Made by a program: the position numbers and the translations under genes. A stretch of 64,000 nucleotides of DNA, taken from positions 118,162-182,161 of the forward strand of contig JANLFN010000007.1 in NCBI GenBank assembly GCA_024655885.1, in the 5' to 3' direction. Under the pieces are notes generated by a model. The model was not told where the DNA came from. It was given only the letters and a program-made list of their open reading frames with translations, and did not search any database. Shown in pieces: positions 26,993 to 37,255 of the stretch. The stretch's first letter is position 1, and each line of letters opens with the position of its first letter. The stretch is from Eubacteriales bacterium (lineage in GTDB: Bacteria; Bacillota; Clostridia; Acetivibrionales; JANLFN01).

Positions 26993-28114
26993 TTACGGCA
27001 AATCCTCTGGCAAATTCACTTCAAAGTCTCCGTTGTAATCACTGTTGACGCTTGTCAGTTCCATATCGAAGTTTACATTCTCCGCTGACAAATCGGCAGT
27101 GCCGCTGACCTTGACATAAACCTTTTTTACCAGATTGGTATTCTTGTCAATGGTGATCTCGGTATAAGCCGTATCCAGTTTATACTGGCCTATATTTTCA
27201 TCGTCCAGGTTTTGCCGCAGCATTTTTTCCATAGCTATATCGCCTTTAAGAAGTATTTCGTCCGGATTGGAGCTATCGGCAACAACCAGCCCTGCATAGC
27301 TTATATCGCTGTTATCTATTTCTGAATAGACGAACTGCGCATTATATGTTTCTTCATCCATCTCTTTCTTTTCCCAGGTGTTGTCAAAAGGATTCCTTAC
27401 ATACAGGACATTGCCGCCGGCATACATCTCAGTGCTTGTAGTGGAATTGTAGCCCATGACGCTCTGCACCAGAGTCATGGCGGTATAGCCGGTTTTGTTT
27501 TTAATATCCGTTAAAGCGGTGAGCTCCATGGTTGAATTAACTGCAGCGTCCTCTCCGGTCAAATCGAATTTTAATGTGGCGTTTGTCTTATACCTATCCA
27601 CCGAATTCATAGCCGCTGTTGTTTTTTCCACTATACCCTTTACCCTGTCAAATTCGCTTTCATCGCGTATCAAGGCCATGGCCGCCGACGGGTCCCATAC
27701 CACCTTTTTCCCCAGGCTTTGGGAAACAAACCTTACAGGCACATAAGTCCTGTTGTTATAAAGGATAGGCGCAACATCCAGGGTTATAGCCGTCTTGTTT
27801 ACGTAAGCCGTATTTTTATCTATCCCCAGCGTAATCTCGGTTGAATCGCTGTAAACGGCTACACTCCGGTCGGACTGCTTCCACACGATATGCTGGTCGT
27901 CATTCTGGACTCCCAGGTTGGTCAAAACGGCTCTCAACGGCAGCAGCGTCCTGCCGTCTTTAATGAGGGGCACATCTGTGTAAGTGCCGATTTCCCCGTT
28001 TATGTTAATCTTTAGGTGGGGACTTTCGACTATACTGCCTGCCGCATAGGAAAAGGATGCATTTGAAATCAGAACGGCAGCCATTAAAAATACAGATAAG
28101 ATGAACTTCTTCAT
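26993..28114 (-). CDS. Secreted protein with copper amine oxidase-like N-terminal (stalk) domain and C-terminal DUF6612-like domain
   Basis: Signal peptide; LLPLRAVLTNLGVQ, YVPVRFVSQSLGKKVVWDPS. Confidence 0.8.
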   Translation of the reverse strand: MKKFILSVFLMAAVLISNASFSYAAGSIVESPHLKININGEIGTYTDVPLIKDGRTLLPLRAVLTNLGVQNDDQHIVWKQSDRSVAVYSDSTEITLGIDKNTAYVNKTAITLDVAPILYNNRTYVPVRFVSQSLGKKVVWDPSAAMALIRDESEFDRVKGIVEKTTAAMNSVDRYKTNATLKFDLTGEDAAVNSTMELTALTDIKNKTGYTAMTLVQSVMGYNSTTSTEMYAGGNVLYVRNPFDNTWEKKEMDEETYNAQFVYSEIDNSDISYAGLVVADSSNPDEILLKGDIAMEKMLRQNLDDENIGQYKLDTAYTEITIDKNTNLVKKVYVKVSGTADLSAENVNFDMELTSVNSDYNGDFEVNLPEDLP

Positions 28115-28235
28115 TCCAATATCCCCCCTTTGGCTAAATAAAATAGAGTTTCTATGTTCCACAAAAAGCTTTGCCACTGGTTATGATACCATATTCAAGG
28201 GGCGATATCAAAAATAAATGTTAGCACTGCTGGTA

Positions 28236-31200
28236 TTATTTGAAATAATTCACTCCCGCCTCAAATATTTTTTGGTCCTTTTCACCGGCTACATTTTTTA
28301 TGGTACCCGCTCCAATCCTTTCGGAATGGCCCATTTTGCCGAATACCCTTCCGTCAGGACTGGTTATACCCTCCACCGCTTGAATGGAGCCGTTGGGATT
28401 AAACCTTATATCGTAGGTGGCTTTTCCGTCGAAATCCACATACTGGGTGGCAATCTGCCCGTTTTTCTCCATCCAGTCCAGTGTTTCCTGGTTTGCCGTA
28501 AACCTTCCTTCGCCGTGAGACACGGCAATGGTATGAATATCTCCCGGCTTGGTATACGCAAGCCATGGGGACAATGCGGAAACCACCTTTGTCCGCACCA
28601 TGCGGGAAACATGACGGCCTATGGTGTTGTACGTAAGGGTGGGACAGTCCCCATCAATCTCCCTTATCTCCCCAAAAGGTACCAGCCCCAGCTTAATCAG
28701 CGCCTGGAAGCCATTGCAAATTCCCAGCATCAATCCGTCCCTGTTTTTTAGCAGATCCATGACCGCTTCTTTTATACGGGGATTTCTAAAAACAGTGGCA
28801 ATAAATTTGCCTGAACCGTCAGGCTCATCCCCTCCGCTGAATCCGCCGGGAAGCATGACAATCTGTGCGCTGCCGATTCTTCGGGCCATGGTTGCTATGG
28901 ATTCCTCAATATCCCTGGAGGACAGGTTTTTGAAGATCATCATGTCCACCCTTCCACCCGCTTTTTCAAAGGCCCTGGAAGTATCGTACTCACAGTTGGT
29001 CCCGGGGAATACGGGCATAAATATGCGGGGCTTGGCTATTGACAGGGAACTTTTTGCCTTATTGCGCAAGCCATAGGAATACTGCTTTGGTTCCCCTTCC
29101 ATTTCCTTTGCCCTGGTGGGAAAAATCTTTTCCAGGGGTTCCTCCCACTTTTCCAGGGCTTTTTTCAAATCAATCCTTATCCCGTTTACACGGATGCATT
29201 CTTCCCGCAGGGTATGCCCTACAAGCCTGTATTTCAAGCCGGCAAGGATTTTATCTATTTCTTCGCCTGCGGGAATTTCAAGCACCAGAGAACCGTAATC
29301 CGCTGCAAATAAACTCTTTACGTTTTCCATCCCTTCAAAGGCAAAGCCTATGCCATTACCGAAGCACATTTTGCCGATGGTCTCCGCTAATCCTCCGGCC
29401 TTTACGGTATGGGCGGAAAGGATTCTTCCCGAACCGGCCAGCTCATATACCCTGCTATAGTTTTTGTCCATCTGCTCAAAGTCCGGAAGCTCATTCCCAT
29501 CCCGTTCCAGGGGCAGTAAAACCACCTTGCTTCCTATACATTTGAATTCAGGGGAGAGGACATTTCCTACATTAACCACTCCCAGGGCAAAAGCTACAAG
29601 GGTAGGAGGCACAGCCAAATCTTTAAAGGTTCCCGACATGCTGTCCTTTCCTCCAATGGCGGGAATCCCCATTTTCATCTGGGCGTAATACGCACCCAGC
29701 AGTGCACTAAAAGGTTTACCCCACTTTCGGGGGTCCTTCCCCAGTTTCTCAAAATATTCCTGGAGGGATAATCTGATCCTCCTGTAATCGCCTCCCGCTG
29801 CGGCTATTTTTGCAGCCGCTTCCACAACGGCGTAAACTCCCCCATGGAAGGGACTCCACTTGGCTATGGACGGGTTATAACCATAGGCCATGACAGTCCC
29901 TGTGGTTGTTTCCCCATCCATAACCGGGATTTTTGCCGTCATGGATTCCGCAGGGGTAAGCTGGTACTTCCCGCCGAAGGGCATAATGACCGTACCGGCT
30001 CCGATGGTGCTGTCGAATCTCTCTACAAGCCCCTTCTGGCTGCATACACTCAGCCTTTGCAGGTTTGCCATCCATGCGCCTTCCATATCCTCCCGCCGGG
30101 CTTCCACTTCCGGCGGAATTTGATTAAAGTAATCCTTATCCCGGTCTACCGCCGCTACTATTACATCCGTATTCTGCTTTACCCCGTTGCTGTTCAGGAA
30201 ATCCCGGCCGATATCCACGATGGTTTTTCCCCTCCATACCATTTTCAGCCTTCTGTCCCCGGTGACGACCGCTACTTCAGTGGCCTCCAGGTTTTCTTCC
30301 CTGGCAGCGTCTATGAACCTCCTGCTGTCCTCCCTTGCAACAATTACCGCCATCCGCTCCTGGGATTCGGATATGGCCAGCTCAGTACCATCCAAACCTT
30401 CATATTTTTTTGGCACCGCGTCCAGGTTGATTTCCAGCCCGTCCGCCAGTTCACCGATGGCGACGGACACACCGCCTGCCCCGAAGTCGTTGCACTTCTT
30501 TATCATGGTGCTCACTGCGGGATTTCTGAACAGGCGCTGGATTTTCCTCTCTGTGGGCGGATTGCCCTTCTGCACCTCGGCCCCGCAGGTGAAAAGGGAC
30601 TCCTCGGTATGTTCCTTGGAGGATCCTGTGGCACCTCCGCACCCGTCGCGCCCTGTCCGTCCTCCCAGAAGTATTACCACATCCCCCGGGGCGGGAGCTG
30701 CCCTTTTTACGTTTTTTTTCGGTACTGCACCGATCACAGCCCCTATTTCCATTCTTTTCGCTACGAACCCCTCATCGTACACCTCCGCCACATGTCCGGT
30801 GGACAAGCCGATCTGGTTCCCATAAGAGCTGTACCCGGCCGCAGCGCCTGTGGTAATCTTCCGCTGGGGCAGCTTGCCCGGCAGGGTTTCTGAAACCTTT
30901 GTTCTCGGATCTCCGCTTCCCGTCACCCGCATGGCCTGGTAAACATAGGCCCTTCCCGACAGCGGGTCCCTTATGGCCCCTCCCAGGCAGGTGGCCGCCC
31001 CGCCGAAGGGCTCTATTTCGGTCGGGTGGTTATGGGTTTCGTTCTTGAACATGACAAGCCATTCCTGGTTTTCACCATTCACATCCACATCCACAACGAT
31101 ACTGCATGCATTGATTTCATCCGATTCATCAAGGTCTTCCAGCCTTCCCAGGGATTTCATGGCCTTCATGGCCGCCGTCGCAATGTCCATGAGGCATATG

Positions 31201-32015
31201 TCCCTGTCCTCGTTTTTATAAATACTCTTTCTTGTCTCAAGGTAGTCCTCGTAAACCGACTTTATGATATCGCAGCCGTATCCTTCATCAAATTGCACCC
31301 CGGCGATTCTGGTCAAAAACGTGGTATGCCGGCAGTGGTCCGACCAATAGGTGTCGATGAGCCTGATCTCGGTAATCGTAGGGTCCCTTTTTTCGGTGTG
31401 GGCAAAATAATCCCGGCAAAACTTCAAATCCTCTAAGGACATGGCCAGCCCAAGCCTTTGTGCAAAACCTTCAAGCTCCTCCTCCGCCATTTGAGTAAAG
31501 CCGCTGATGGTCATCACATCCTGGGGCAGGGTTACTTCCATATCCAGTGTCTCGGGCTTTTCCAGGGAAGCTTCCCGGCTCTCAACAGAGTTTATGCAGT
31601 AGTTTTTTATTTTCTCGTAATCGTCGTCAGTAATCCGTCCCTCCAGTACCATCAGCCTAGCCGCCTTGACCTTCGGCATCTCGCCCCGGGTAAGAATTTG
31701 CACACACTGGGCGGCGGAGTCGGCCCTCTGATCATACTGCCCCGGAAGGTACTCCACGGCAAAAATCCTGTCCTCTTTCCCAAACTCCACGGTTTCTTCA
31801 TAGATCCTATCGACCGGCGGGTCGGAAAAAATAGTGTTTTTGGAGAGCGCATACTCCTCATCCGAAACCCCTTCTATATCGTATCGGTGGATGATCCTCA
31901 CCGATTTCAAGCCGCTTATGCCCAGGTTCTCTTTCAGGTCGTAATGTAATTCCCGGGCTTCTACATCAAATCCCTTTTTCTTTTCCACATACAGTCTTCT
32001 CACTTGTCCGGCCAT
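28236..32015 (-). CDS. purL: Phosphoribosylformylglycinamidine synthase, single-chain
   Basis: 1259 aa; NETHNHPTEIEPFGGAATCLGGAIRDPLSGRAYVYQAMR; C-terminal glutaminase FMPVFPGTNCEYDTSRAF ... LMLGICNGFQALIKLGL. Confidence 0.95.
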   Translation of the reverse strand: MAGQVRRLYVEKKKGFDVEARELHYDLKENLGISGLKSVRIIHRYDIEGVSDEEYALSKNTIFSDPPVDRIYEETVEFGKEDRIFAVEYLPGQYDQRADSAAQCVQILTRGEMPKVKAARLMVLEGRITDDDYEKIKNYCINSVESREASLEKPETLDMEVTLPQDVMTISGFTQMAEEELEGFAQRLGLAMSLEDLKFCRDYFAHTEKRDPTITEIRLIDTYWSDHCRHTTFLTRIAGVQFDEGYGCDIIKSVYEDYLETRKSIYKNEDRDICLMDIATAAMKAMKSLGRLEDLDESDEINACSIVVDVDVNGENQEWLVMFKNETHNHPTEIEPFGGAATCLGGAIRDPLSGRAYVYQAMRVTGSGDPRTKVSETLPGKLPQRKITTGAAAGYSSYGNQIGLSTGHVAEVYDEGFVAKRMEIGAVIGAVPKKNVKRAAPAPGDVVILLGGRTGRDGCGGATGSSKEHTEESLFTCGAEVQKGNPPTERKIQRLFRNPAVSTMIKKCNDFGAGGVSVAIGELADGLEINLDAVPKKYEGLDGTELAISESQERMAVIVAREDSRRFIDAAREENLEATEVAVVTGDRRLKMVWRGKTIVDIGRDFLNSNGVKQNTDVIVAAVDRDKDYFNQIPPEVEARREDMEGAWMANLQRLSVCSQKGLVERFDSTIGAGTVIMPFGGKYQLTPAESMTAKIPVMDGETTTGTVMAYGYNPSIAKWSPFHGGVYAVVEAAAKIAAAGGDYRRIRLSLQEYFEKLGKDPRKWGKPFSALLGAYYAQMKMGIPAIGGKDSMSGTFKDLAVPPTLVAFALGVVNVGNVLSPEFKCIGSKVVLLPLERDGNELPDFEQMDKNYSRVYELAGSGRILSAHTVKAGGLAETIGKMCFGNGIGFAFEGMENVKSLFAADYGSLVLEIPAGEEIDKILAGLKYRLVGHTLREECIRVNGIRIDLKKALEKWEEPLEKIFPTRAKEMEGEPKQYSYGLRNKAKSSLSIAKPRIFMPVFPGTNCEYDTSRAFEKAGGRVDMMIFKNLSSRDIEESIATMARRIGSAQIVMLPGGFSGGDEPDGSGKFIATVFRNPRIKEAVMDLLKNRDGLMLGICNGFQALIKLGLVPFGEIREIDGDCPTLTYNTIGRHVSRMVRTKVVSALSPWLAYTKPGDIHTIAVSHGEGRFTANQETLDWMEKNGQIATQYVDFDGKATYDIRFNPNGSIQAVEGITSPDGRVFGKMGHSERIGAGTIKNVAGEKDQKIFEAGVNYFK

Positions 32016-32065
32016 ATCCTACCCTTCCCTTTCTCACTTTTCATAATATCAAAGACATTTTTCAT

Positions 32066-32155
32066 CCAAAAGGAGTGTCTCCTTACTTTTCAAAAGGGGA
32101 CATTCCTTATCGCAAAAGGAATGCTCACTTGTTCAGAAAGGAATGTCCCCTTACA
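32066..32155. repeat. Inverted-repeat unit of the AAGGAGTGTCCCC family
   Basis: aaaaggagtgtctccttacttttcaaaaggggacattccttat...aaaggaatgtcccctta; same arm consensus as 23692-23838. Confidence 0.7.
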
Positions 32156-32218
32156 TTATATTATGCTATAATAAATAAGTAAAATTAATAATATTAATCT
32201 TAAGGATAAGGATCACTT

Positions 32219-33106
32219 ATGGACATTAACTTTGAACTGTATAAAATATTCTATTTCGCTGCAAAGTCGGAGAACTTTTCGGATGCGGCGGAAAAGCTCT
32301 ACATTTCTCAATCGGCAGTAAGCCAGGCCATAAAAAGCCTGGAAGAAAAGACAGGCAGTGTTTTGTTTTTCAGGAAAAGGCGCCGCGTCAAACTCACCGT
32401 CGAGGGTCAAATCCTGTTTAAGCATATAGAGCAGGCCTATCATTTTATAAAGACTGCCGAAAATAAACTTCTGGAGGCACAGAACCTGGAATCGGGCGAA
32501 ATAAGGATCGGCGCAAGCGATACGGTGTGCAGGTACTTTCTGATACCCTACCTGCAAAAATTCAGCATTGAGCATCCCAAAGTCAAAATCAAAGTGGTAA
32601 ACAGGACTTCAACCCAGATTACAAGCATACTGCAGAATGGCATGATCGATATAGGCATCGTGACCCTTCCGGTGCAGGACAGTTCCACCAATTGCAGCGA
32701 ATTTTTAACGGTACAGGATATCTTTGTAGCCTCCCCCAAATACAGCGGCATAAAAAACAGGAAGATAGCGGTGAAAGGCCTTCTGTTAAATTATCCCATA
32801 CTGGCGCTTCCCCAGAACAGCACCACCAGAAAAAATTTGGACATTTACTTAAGCCAATACGGTTTAAGCCTCCTTCCCGAAATTGAGCTGGAAAGCATCG
32901 ACCTTCTTGTGGAATTTGCACGGATCGGGCTTGGTGTCGCCCATGTGCTCAGGGAAAGCGCTTTAAACTATATCAACAGCGGCGAGCTGTTCCAGGTTGA
33001 AACGTTGGAGAAGCTCCCTTTGCGAACCCTTGGCATAATCACCGTGGGCAGTGTGCCTCCTTCCCGTGCGGCAGACGAATTTATAAAACTGTTAACGGAA
33101 AAATGA
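32219..33106 (+). CDS. LysR family transcriptional regulator
   Basis: FYFAAKSENFSDAAEKLYISQSAVSQAIKSLEEKTGSVLFFRKRRRVKLT. Confidence 0.93.
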   Translation: MDINFELYKIFYFAAKSENFSDAAEKLYISQSAVSQAIKSLEEKTGSVLFFRKRRRVKLTVEGQILFKHIEQAYHFIKTAENKLLEAQNLESGEIRIGASDTVCRYFLIPYLQKFSIEHPKVKIKVVNRTSTQITSILQNGMIDIGIVTLPVQDSSTNCSEFLTVQDIFVASPKYSGIKNRKIAVKGLLLNYPILALPQNSTTRKNLDIYLSQYGLSLLPEIELESIDLLVEFARIGLGVAHVLRESALNYINSGELFQVETLEKLPLRTLGIITVGSVPPSRAADEFIKLLTEK

Positions 33107-33346
33107 ACAACAGAATTTTTCACGTTTATTTTTAATAACTATTTTTATTTTTTACGCATTATTATTAAAAAATTTATTATCTCCTATTCTCCTTTACTTG
33201 ACTGACTTTTCTATGGTATCATATTCATTAAAGCTTTTTTTCTTATATAACCTGACTCCCTCAGCTGTTACTGCTTCAATGATTTGCCGCTTCAGCATAG
33301 AATGCGTGCATTATATATTAATTCAATGGAAAGGATGTGGGGCTAA

Positions 33347-33901
33347 ATGTCAGAGGAAATTAAACAGATAGCTTCCAGAATTAAGGAGCTGCGGGAAATA
33401 TCGGGCGTTTCACTGGAAAAGCTGGCTGAGGAACTCGGTATTTCAGAGGAGACCTACCGGGAGTACGAAAGCGGAAATACGGACATTCCCGTCAGTTTCC
33501 TGTATAAAATTGCAAGCAGGTTCAAGGTTGAACTGACAGCCATACTGACGGGCGAGAATCCCAGGCTTCATATTTACTCCGTCGTAAGAAAAAATAAGGG
33601 CGTCAGTGTGGAGAGAAGAAAAGAGTATAAGTATCAAAGCCTGGCCTACAATTTTATGCACAAGAAAGCGGAACTCTTCCTTGTCACCGTAGATCCGGAT
33701 CCCGAAAATGCCCCCATTCATTTCAATTCTCACCCGGGGCAGGAATTTAACTATGTTTTGGAAGGAACCATGAAAGTCGTCATCAACCAGCATGAAGTCC
33801 TTCTCAATGAGGGGGATTCGCTTTTTTTCGATTCGGGCTATAACCACGGAATGAAAGCCATGGGAGGCAAACCGGCCAGGTTTCTGGCAATAATTCTATA
33901 A
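33347..33901 (+). CDS. XRE family regulator with C-terminal cupin domain
   Basis: IKELREISGVSLEKLAEELGISEETYREYESGN; HFNSHPGQEFNYVLEGTMKVVINQHEVLLNEGDSLFFDSGYNHGMKA. Confidence 0.93.
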   Translation: MSEEIKQIASRIKELREISGVSLEKLAEELGISEETYREYESGNTDIPVSFLYKIASRFKVELTAILTGENPRLHIYSVVRKNKGVSVERRKEYKYQSLAYNFMHKKAELFLVTVDPDPENAPIHFNSHPGQEFNYVLEGTMKVVINQHEVLLNEGDSLFFDSGYNHGMKAMGGKPARFLAIIL

Positions 33902-33927
33902 CCGTCCTAGAAACGAGGTAAAGGCAT

Positions 33928-35589
33928 ATGTTGAGCAAATTTATTTCGCGGGAAAAGTTTACTTCCTACGAGGATTTTGTTGCTAATTTTAAAGTAAATG
34001 TTCCTGAAAATTTCAATTTTTCCTACGATGTTGTGGATGAGATAGCGTTAAATACGCCGGATAAGGTGGCTATAGTATGGTGCAACGACCAGGGGGATGA
34101 GAAAATCTTTACTTTTGCCCAGATGAAGCACTACAGCGAGAAGGCTGCCAATTTTTTTAAATCCGTCGGAATCAAAAAGGGCGACCGTGTCATGCTCATC
34201 TTAAAAAGACGGTATGAGTTCTGGTTCTGTCTTCTGGCATTACATAGAATAGGCGCCGTCTGCATACCGGCAACGCATCTGCTCACAGCAAAAGATATCA
34301 TTTACAGGAATAATGCGGCAGATACCAAAATGATTGTTTCGGTAGCCGAGCCGGAAGTAATACGACATGTTGAAGAGGCTGAACTCCAATCCCCGTCCCT
34401 AGTATTAAAGGCCCTGGTGGGCGGTGAACGCGAAGGCTGGTACAGCTTTGACAGGGAATTGGAAAAGGCCTCCCATCAATTTGAAAGGCCCACTGGCCAG
34501 GATGCGCCTAAAAACGAAGACACCATGCTTTTATACTTTACATCCGGTACCACAGGAATGCCAAAAATGGTACAGCACAATTTTGTTTACCCTCTTGGAC
34601 ATATCGTTACGGCAAAATACTGGCAGAACGTACAGGATGGAGGGCTCCACCTCACCGTATCGGACACGGGCTGGGCAAAATCCGTCTGGGGGAAGATATA
34701 CGGACAGTGGATTTGCGGAAGCGCTGTCTTTGTCTATGACCACAACAAGTTCACACCCAAGGATTTGCTGGATGTAATTGTCAAATACGGCGTCACTACC
34801 TTTTGCGCGCCTCCCACCATCTACAGGTTTCTAATCAAGGAGGATTTGACCCGGTTTGACCTCAGCAAGCTGACCTACTGCGCCATAGCCGGGGAACCTT
34901 TAAATCCCGAGGTGTACTACCAATTCCTCAAGGCCACGGGCCTGAAGCTGAGGGAAGGCTATGGGCAGACAGAATTAACGATCACCATTGCAACCTTTCC
35001 GTGGATGGAACCAAAGCCGGGGTCCATGGGAAAACCCGCGCCCGGATATGACATAGACATTGTGGATGAAAACGGTAATTCCTGTGAAGTTGGGGAGGAG
35101 GGCCAGATAGTCGTCCGCACGGGCAAGAGAAAGCCCCTGGGAATCTTCAGCGGATATTACCGCGACGAAAATTTAACAAAGAGCGTGTGGCATGACGATG
35201 TATACTATACCGGCGATATGGCCTGGAGGGATGAGGACGGGTATTTCTGGTTTGTAGGCCGGGCGGATGATGTGATTAAAAGCTCGGGTTACAGGATTGG
35301 TCCTTTTGAAGTAGAGAGCGCCCTTTTAGAGCACCCTGCCGTTTTGGAGTGCGCAATCACTGCGGTGCCGGACCCGATCAGGGGACAAATTGTAAAGGCA
35401 ACGGTGGTATTGGCTAAGAATTATACTCCCAGCGACAGCCTGGTTACCGAGCTTCAGAATCATGTGAAAAAAGTCACCGCCCCATACAAATACCCCAGGG
35501 TCATCGAGTTTGTAACCGAGCTCCCCAAAACCATCAGCGGTAAAATCCGCCGGGTTGAAATAAGAGAGCAGGATACAGGAAAAGGTTAA
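33928..35589 (+). CDS. AMP-forming acyl-CoA synthetase/ligase
   Basis: [71 protein letters not shown]. Confidence 0.93.
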   Translation: MLSKFISREKFTSYEDFVANFKVNVPENFNFSYDVVDEIALNTPDKVAIVWCNDQGDEKIFTFAQMKHYSEKAANFFKSVGIKKGDRVMLILKRRYEFWFCLLALHRIGAVCIPATHLLTAKDIIYRNNAADTKMIVSVAEPEVIRHVEEAELQSPSLVLKALVGGEREGWYSFDRELEKASHQFERPTGQDAPKNEDTMLLYFTSGTTGMPKMVQHNFVYPLGHIVTAKYWQNVQDGGLHLTVSDTGWAKSVWGKIYGQWICGSAVFVYDHNKFTPKDLLDVIVKYGVTTFCAPPTIYRFLIKEDLTRFDLSKLTYCAIAGEPLNPEVYYQFLKATGLKLREGYGQTELTITIATFPWMEPKPGSMGKPAPGYDIDIVDENGNSCEVGEEGQIVVRTGKRKPLGIFSGYYRDENLTKSVWHDDVYYTGDMAWRDEDGYFWFVGRADDVIKSSGYRIGPFEVESALLEHPAVLECAITAVPDPIRGQIVKATVVLAKNYTPSDSLVTELQNHVKKVTAPYKYPRVIEFVTELPKTISGKIRRVEIREQDTGKG

Positions 35590-35651
35590 GCTTGGCCTAT
35601 TAACATCGGCCCATTTTCGAGGTCCTCTTCATCTGTGCAGGACCTCCCTTT

Positions 35652-35825
35652 TCATCCTCTGACCCGGTGGCTCACCCACCCGCACCGGGAACATCCGTTT
35701 TCGAGCAAGCTCTCCCTATCTGCTTTTCTACCGCACCTGGGGCAGGTTTTGGTACCCCTTTTATCCTCATTTTCTCTTATCAGCTCCCCCAGTACTTTCC
35801 ACCCATTCTCCCAGGGAAGCCCCAT
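35652..35825 (-). CDS. Small zinc-ribbon protein (not in ORF track)
   Basis: MGLPWENGWKVLGELIRENEDKRGTKTCPRCGRKADRESLLENGCSRCGWVSHRVRG*, two CxxC knuckles; overlaps 3' end of the GvpA/GRAM gene; start codon uncertain. Confidence 0.5.
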   Translation of the reverse strand: MGLPWENGWKVLGELIRENEDKRGTKTCPRCGRKADRESLLENGCSRCGWVSHRVRG

Positions 35826-36735
35826 TGCTGGAAAAACAGGCCACTTTGCTCTCTTTTCCTCTTTTGTACAATACGATCAGGGATTTTTCCTGTACCGGTG
35901 CGGTTCCGAACTGCACATTCTGCACAGTAACGTGCATGATCTGATGGGAAGGAATCTCAAAAAGCAGCTTCCTCTCAAAATCATACCACCAGCACAGCCT
36001 CCGGTTCGTCAGGTACAGATGTCCCGGCTTCCATTGGGAACGGATGCCTCCATCCGCCTCCGAGGGCAGTTGGTACCACATCTTTTCTGAATGAGTCACA
36101 TCTTCTTCAGGCTGCAGGAAATCCCCCGCCACTTCCTTCTTCTCCGGGAAGACAGGATTGTCTTCAAGGCTGAGCCCTTTTTCCTTTAAGATGTTTTCAA
36201 CGGCTTTTTTCAGAGCATCGATATCCTTGGTGTGCAGCCGTGCCACCTCGTTATCCTTGAATAAAATATGAAGTTCTTTCCTCTTTTCGCCGGTGAAATG
36301 ATCCCTTTTCTGAAGGGACATGGCCTTTATTTCCTCATAATATATCTCAAATAGGACTTCGGCCGGCATTTTTCTGAACATGACCAGCCTCTTGTCCGTA
36401 ATGCATATGGTCCCTGCCCTCCAGCTGTTATAGATACCCTTGCTGTACCAGTGGGTACCAAACACAGAAAAAACAATGGACTCATCCCTCCCCAGCGGAG
36501 GCCTATTTATTTCGGTTTCCCTCATGGCCGCAGCGCGCTGTGCTTCATCCCAATCCTTCATGATGCCGTATTCCAGCATTGTTTTCATCCCTGCCAGGGC
36601 CAGTTTCAGGTTAACTCCCAGTAAAGGGATTCCCGCAACAGATATAATCATGTCGGTATTCAGCAGGATTCCCTTATCCAGGATTCGATCCAGCAGGTCG
36701 TTAAGCGTCGCTTGGGGACTCCGGGTTGGCTCCAT
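35767..36735 (-). CDS. GvpA/GvpJ-family gas vesicle domain fused to two GRAM/PH-like repeats
   Basis: N-terminus ATLNDLLDRILDKGILLNTDMIISVAGIPLLGVNLKLALAGMKTMLEYGIM; then WRAGTICITDKRLVMFRKMPAEVLFEIYYEEIKAMSLQ and WKPGHLYLTNRRLCWWYDFERKLLFEIPSHQIMHVTVQ repeats. Confidence 0.75.
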   Translation of the reverse strand: MEPTRSPQATLNDLLDRILDKGILLNTDMIISVAGIPLLGVNLKLALAGMKTMLEYGIMKDWDEAQRAAAMRETEINRPPLGRDESIVFSVFGTHWYSKGIYNSWRAGTICITDKRLVMFRKMPAEVLFEIYYEEIKAMSLQKRDHFTGEKRKELHILFKDNEVARLHTKDIDALKKAVENILKEKGLSLEDNPVFPEKKEVAGDFLQPEEDVTHSEKMWYQLPSEADGGIRSQWKPGHLYLTNRRLCWWYDFERKLLFEIPSHQIMHVTVQNVQFGTAPVQEKSLIVLYKRGKESKVACFSSNGASLGEWVESTGGADKRK

Positions 36736-36977
36736 TGTAACTCTCTTACCCCTTTGACCGATTCGGTAATCCCCTGTTCTTCCTTTATTTCCTCAATGGC
36801 CAGGTCCAGTTCCATCAAGGCATTTCCTAACCTCTCTATCTCCTCACCGGTTAAAACTCCGCTTTTAATCCTTTCACGGGCCTGGTGTTTCAAAGCGTCC
36901 CTGATGATTTCCACCAAAGCCATAATCAGCCCCAGCAAACCGTGTTTCAAATTATCCTCATTAATATCCAGCGCCAT
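36660..36977 (-). CDS. gvpK: Gas vesicle protein K
   Basis: MALDINEDNLKHGLLGLIMALVEIIRDALKHQARERIKSGVLTGEEIERLGNALMELDLAIEEIKEEQGI. Confidence 0.85.
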   Translation of the reverse strand: MALDINEDNLKHGLLGLIMALVEIIRDALKHQARERIKSGVLTGEEIERLGNALMELDLAIEEIKEEQGITESVKGVRELQWSQPGVPKRRLTTCWIESWIRESC

Positions 36978-37003
36978 TCGCTTTATCCCTTCCTTCCCCG
37001 AAT

Positions 37004-37225
37004 CTACCGGAGTTTATCCAGCCGGATGCTCAAGATGTCGTGCCGCTGCTCTACCTTCACCCTGCCACTCACCGTGACCGAGGGAGGCACCTCAAAAACA
37101 ACCACCATGTGGTCGTCTTCCTCAAAAACATCTATCAGGGGCTTCCCTCCTTCCCCTGCCGGGAGAGAGCCGTCTTCTGCAAAGTCCGACAGCCACCAAT
37201 GAAAAAGCACCTTTTCCCCGGTCAC
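37004..37225 (-). CDS. Hsp20/alpha-crystallin-like protein (GvpH-like), short; possibly the 3' half of a gene interrupted by a stop
   Basis: GGKPLIDVFEEDDHMVVVFEVPPSVTVSGRVKVEQRHDILSIRLDKLR. Confidence 0.55.
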   Translation of the reverse strand: MTGEKVLFHWWLSDFAEDGSLPAGEGGKPLIDVFEEDDHMVVVFEVPPSVTVSGRVKVEQRHDILSIRLDKLR

Positions 37226-37255
37226 CGGGTCGATCCTGGATTTGCTGAATTCCGG

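Noticed and set aside
29844-30893. 349-aa plus-strand ORF
   Set aside because: Lies antisense inside purL, composition is Cys/His/Pro-rich without a recognisable domain; a shadow ORF.
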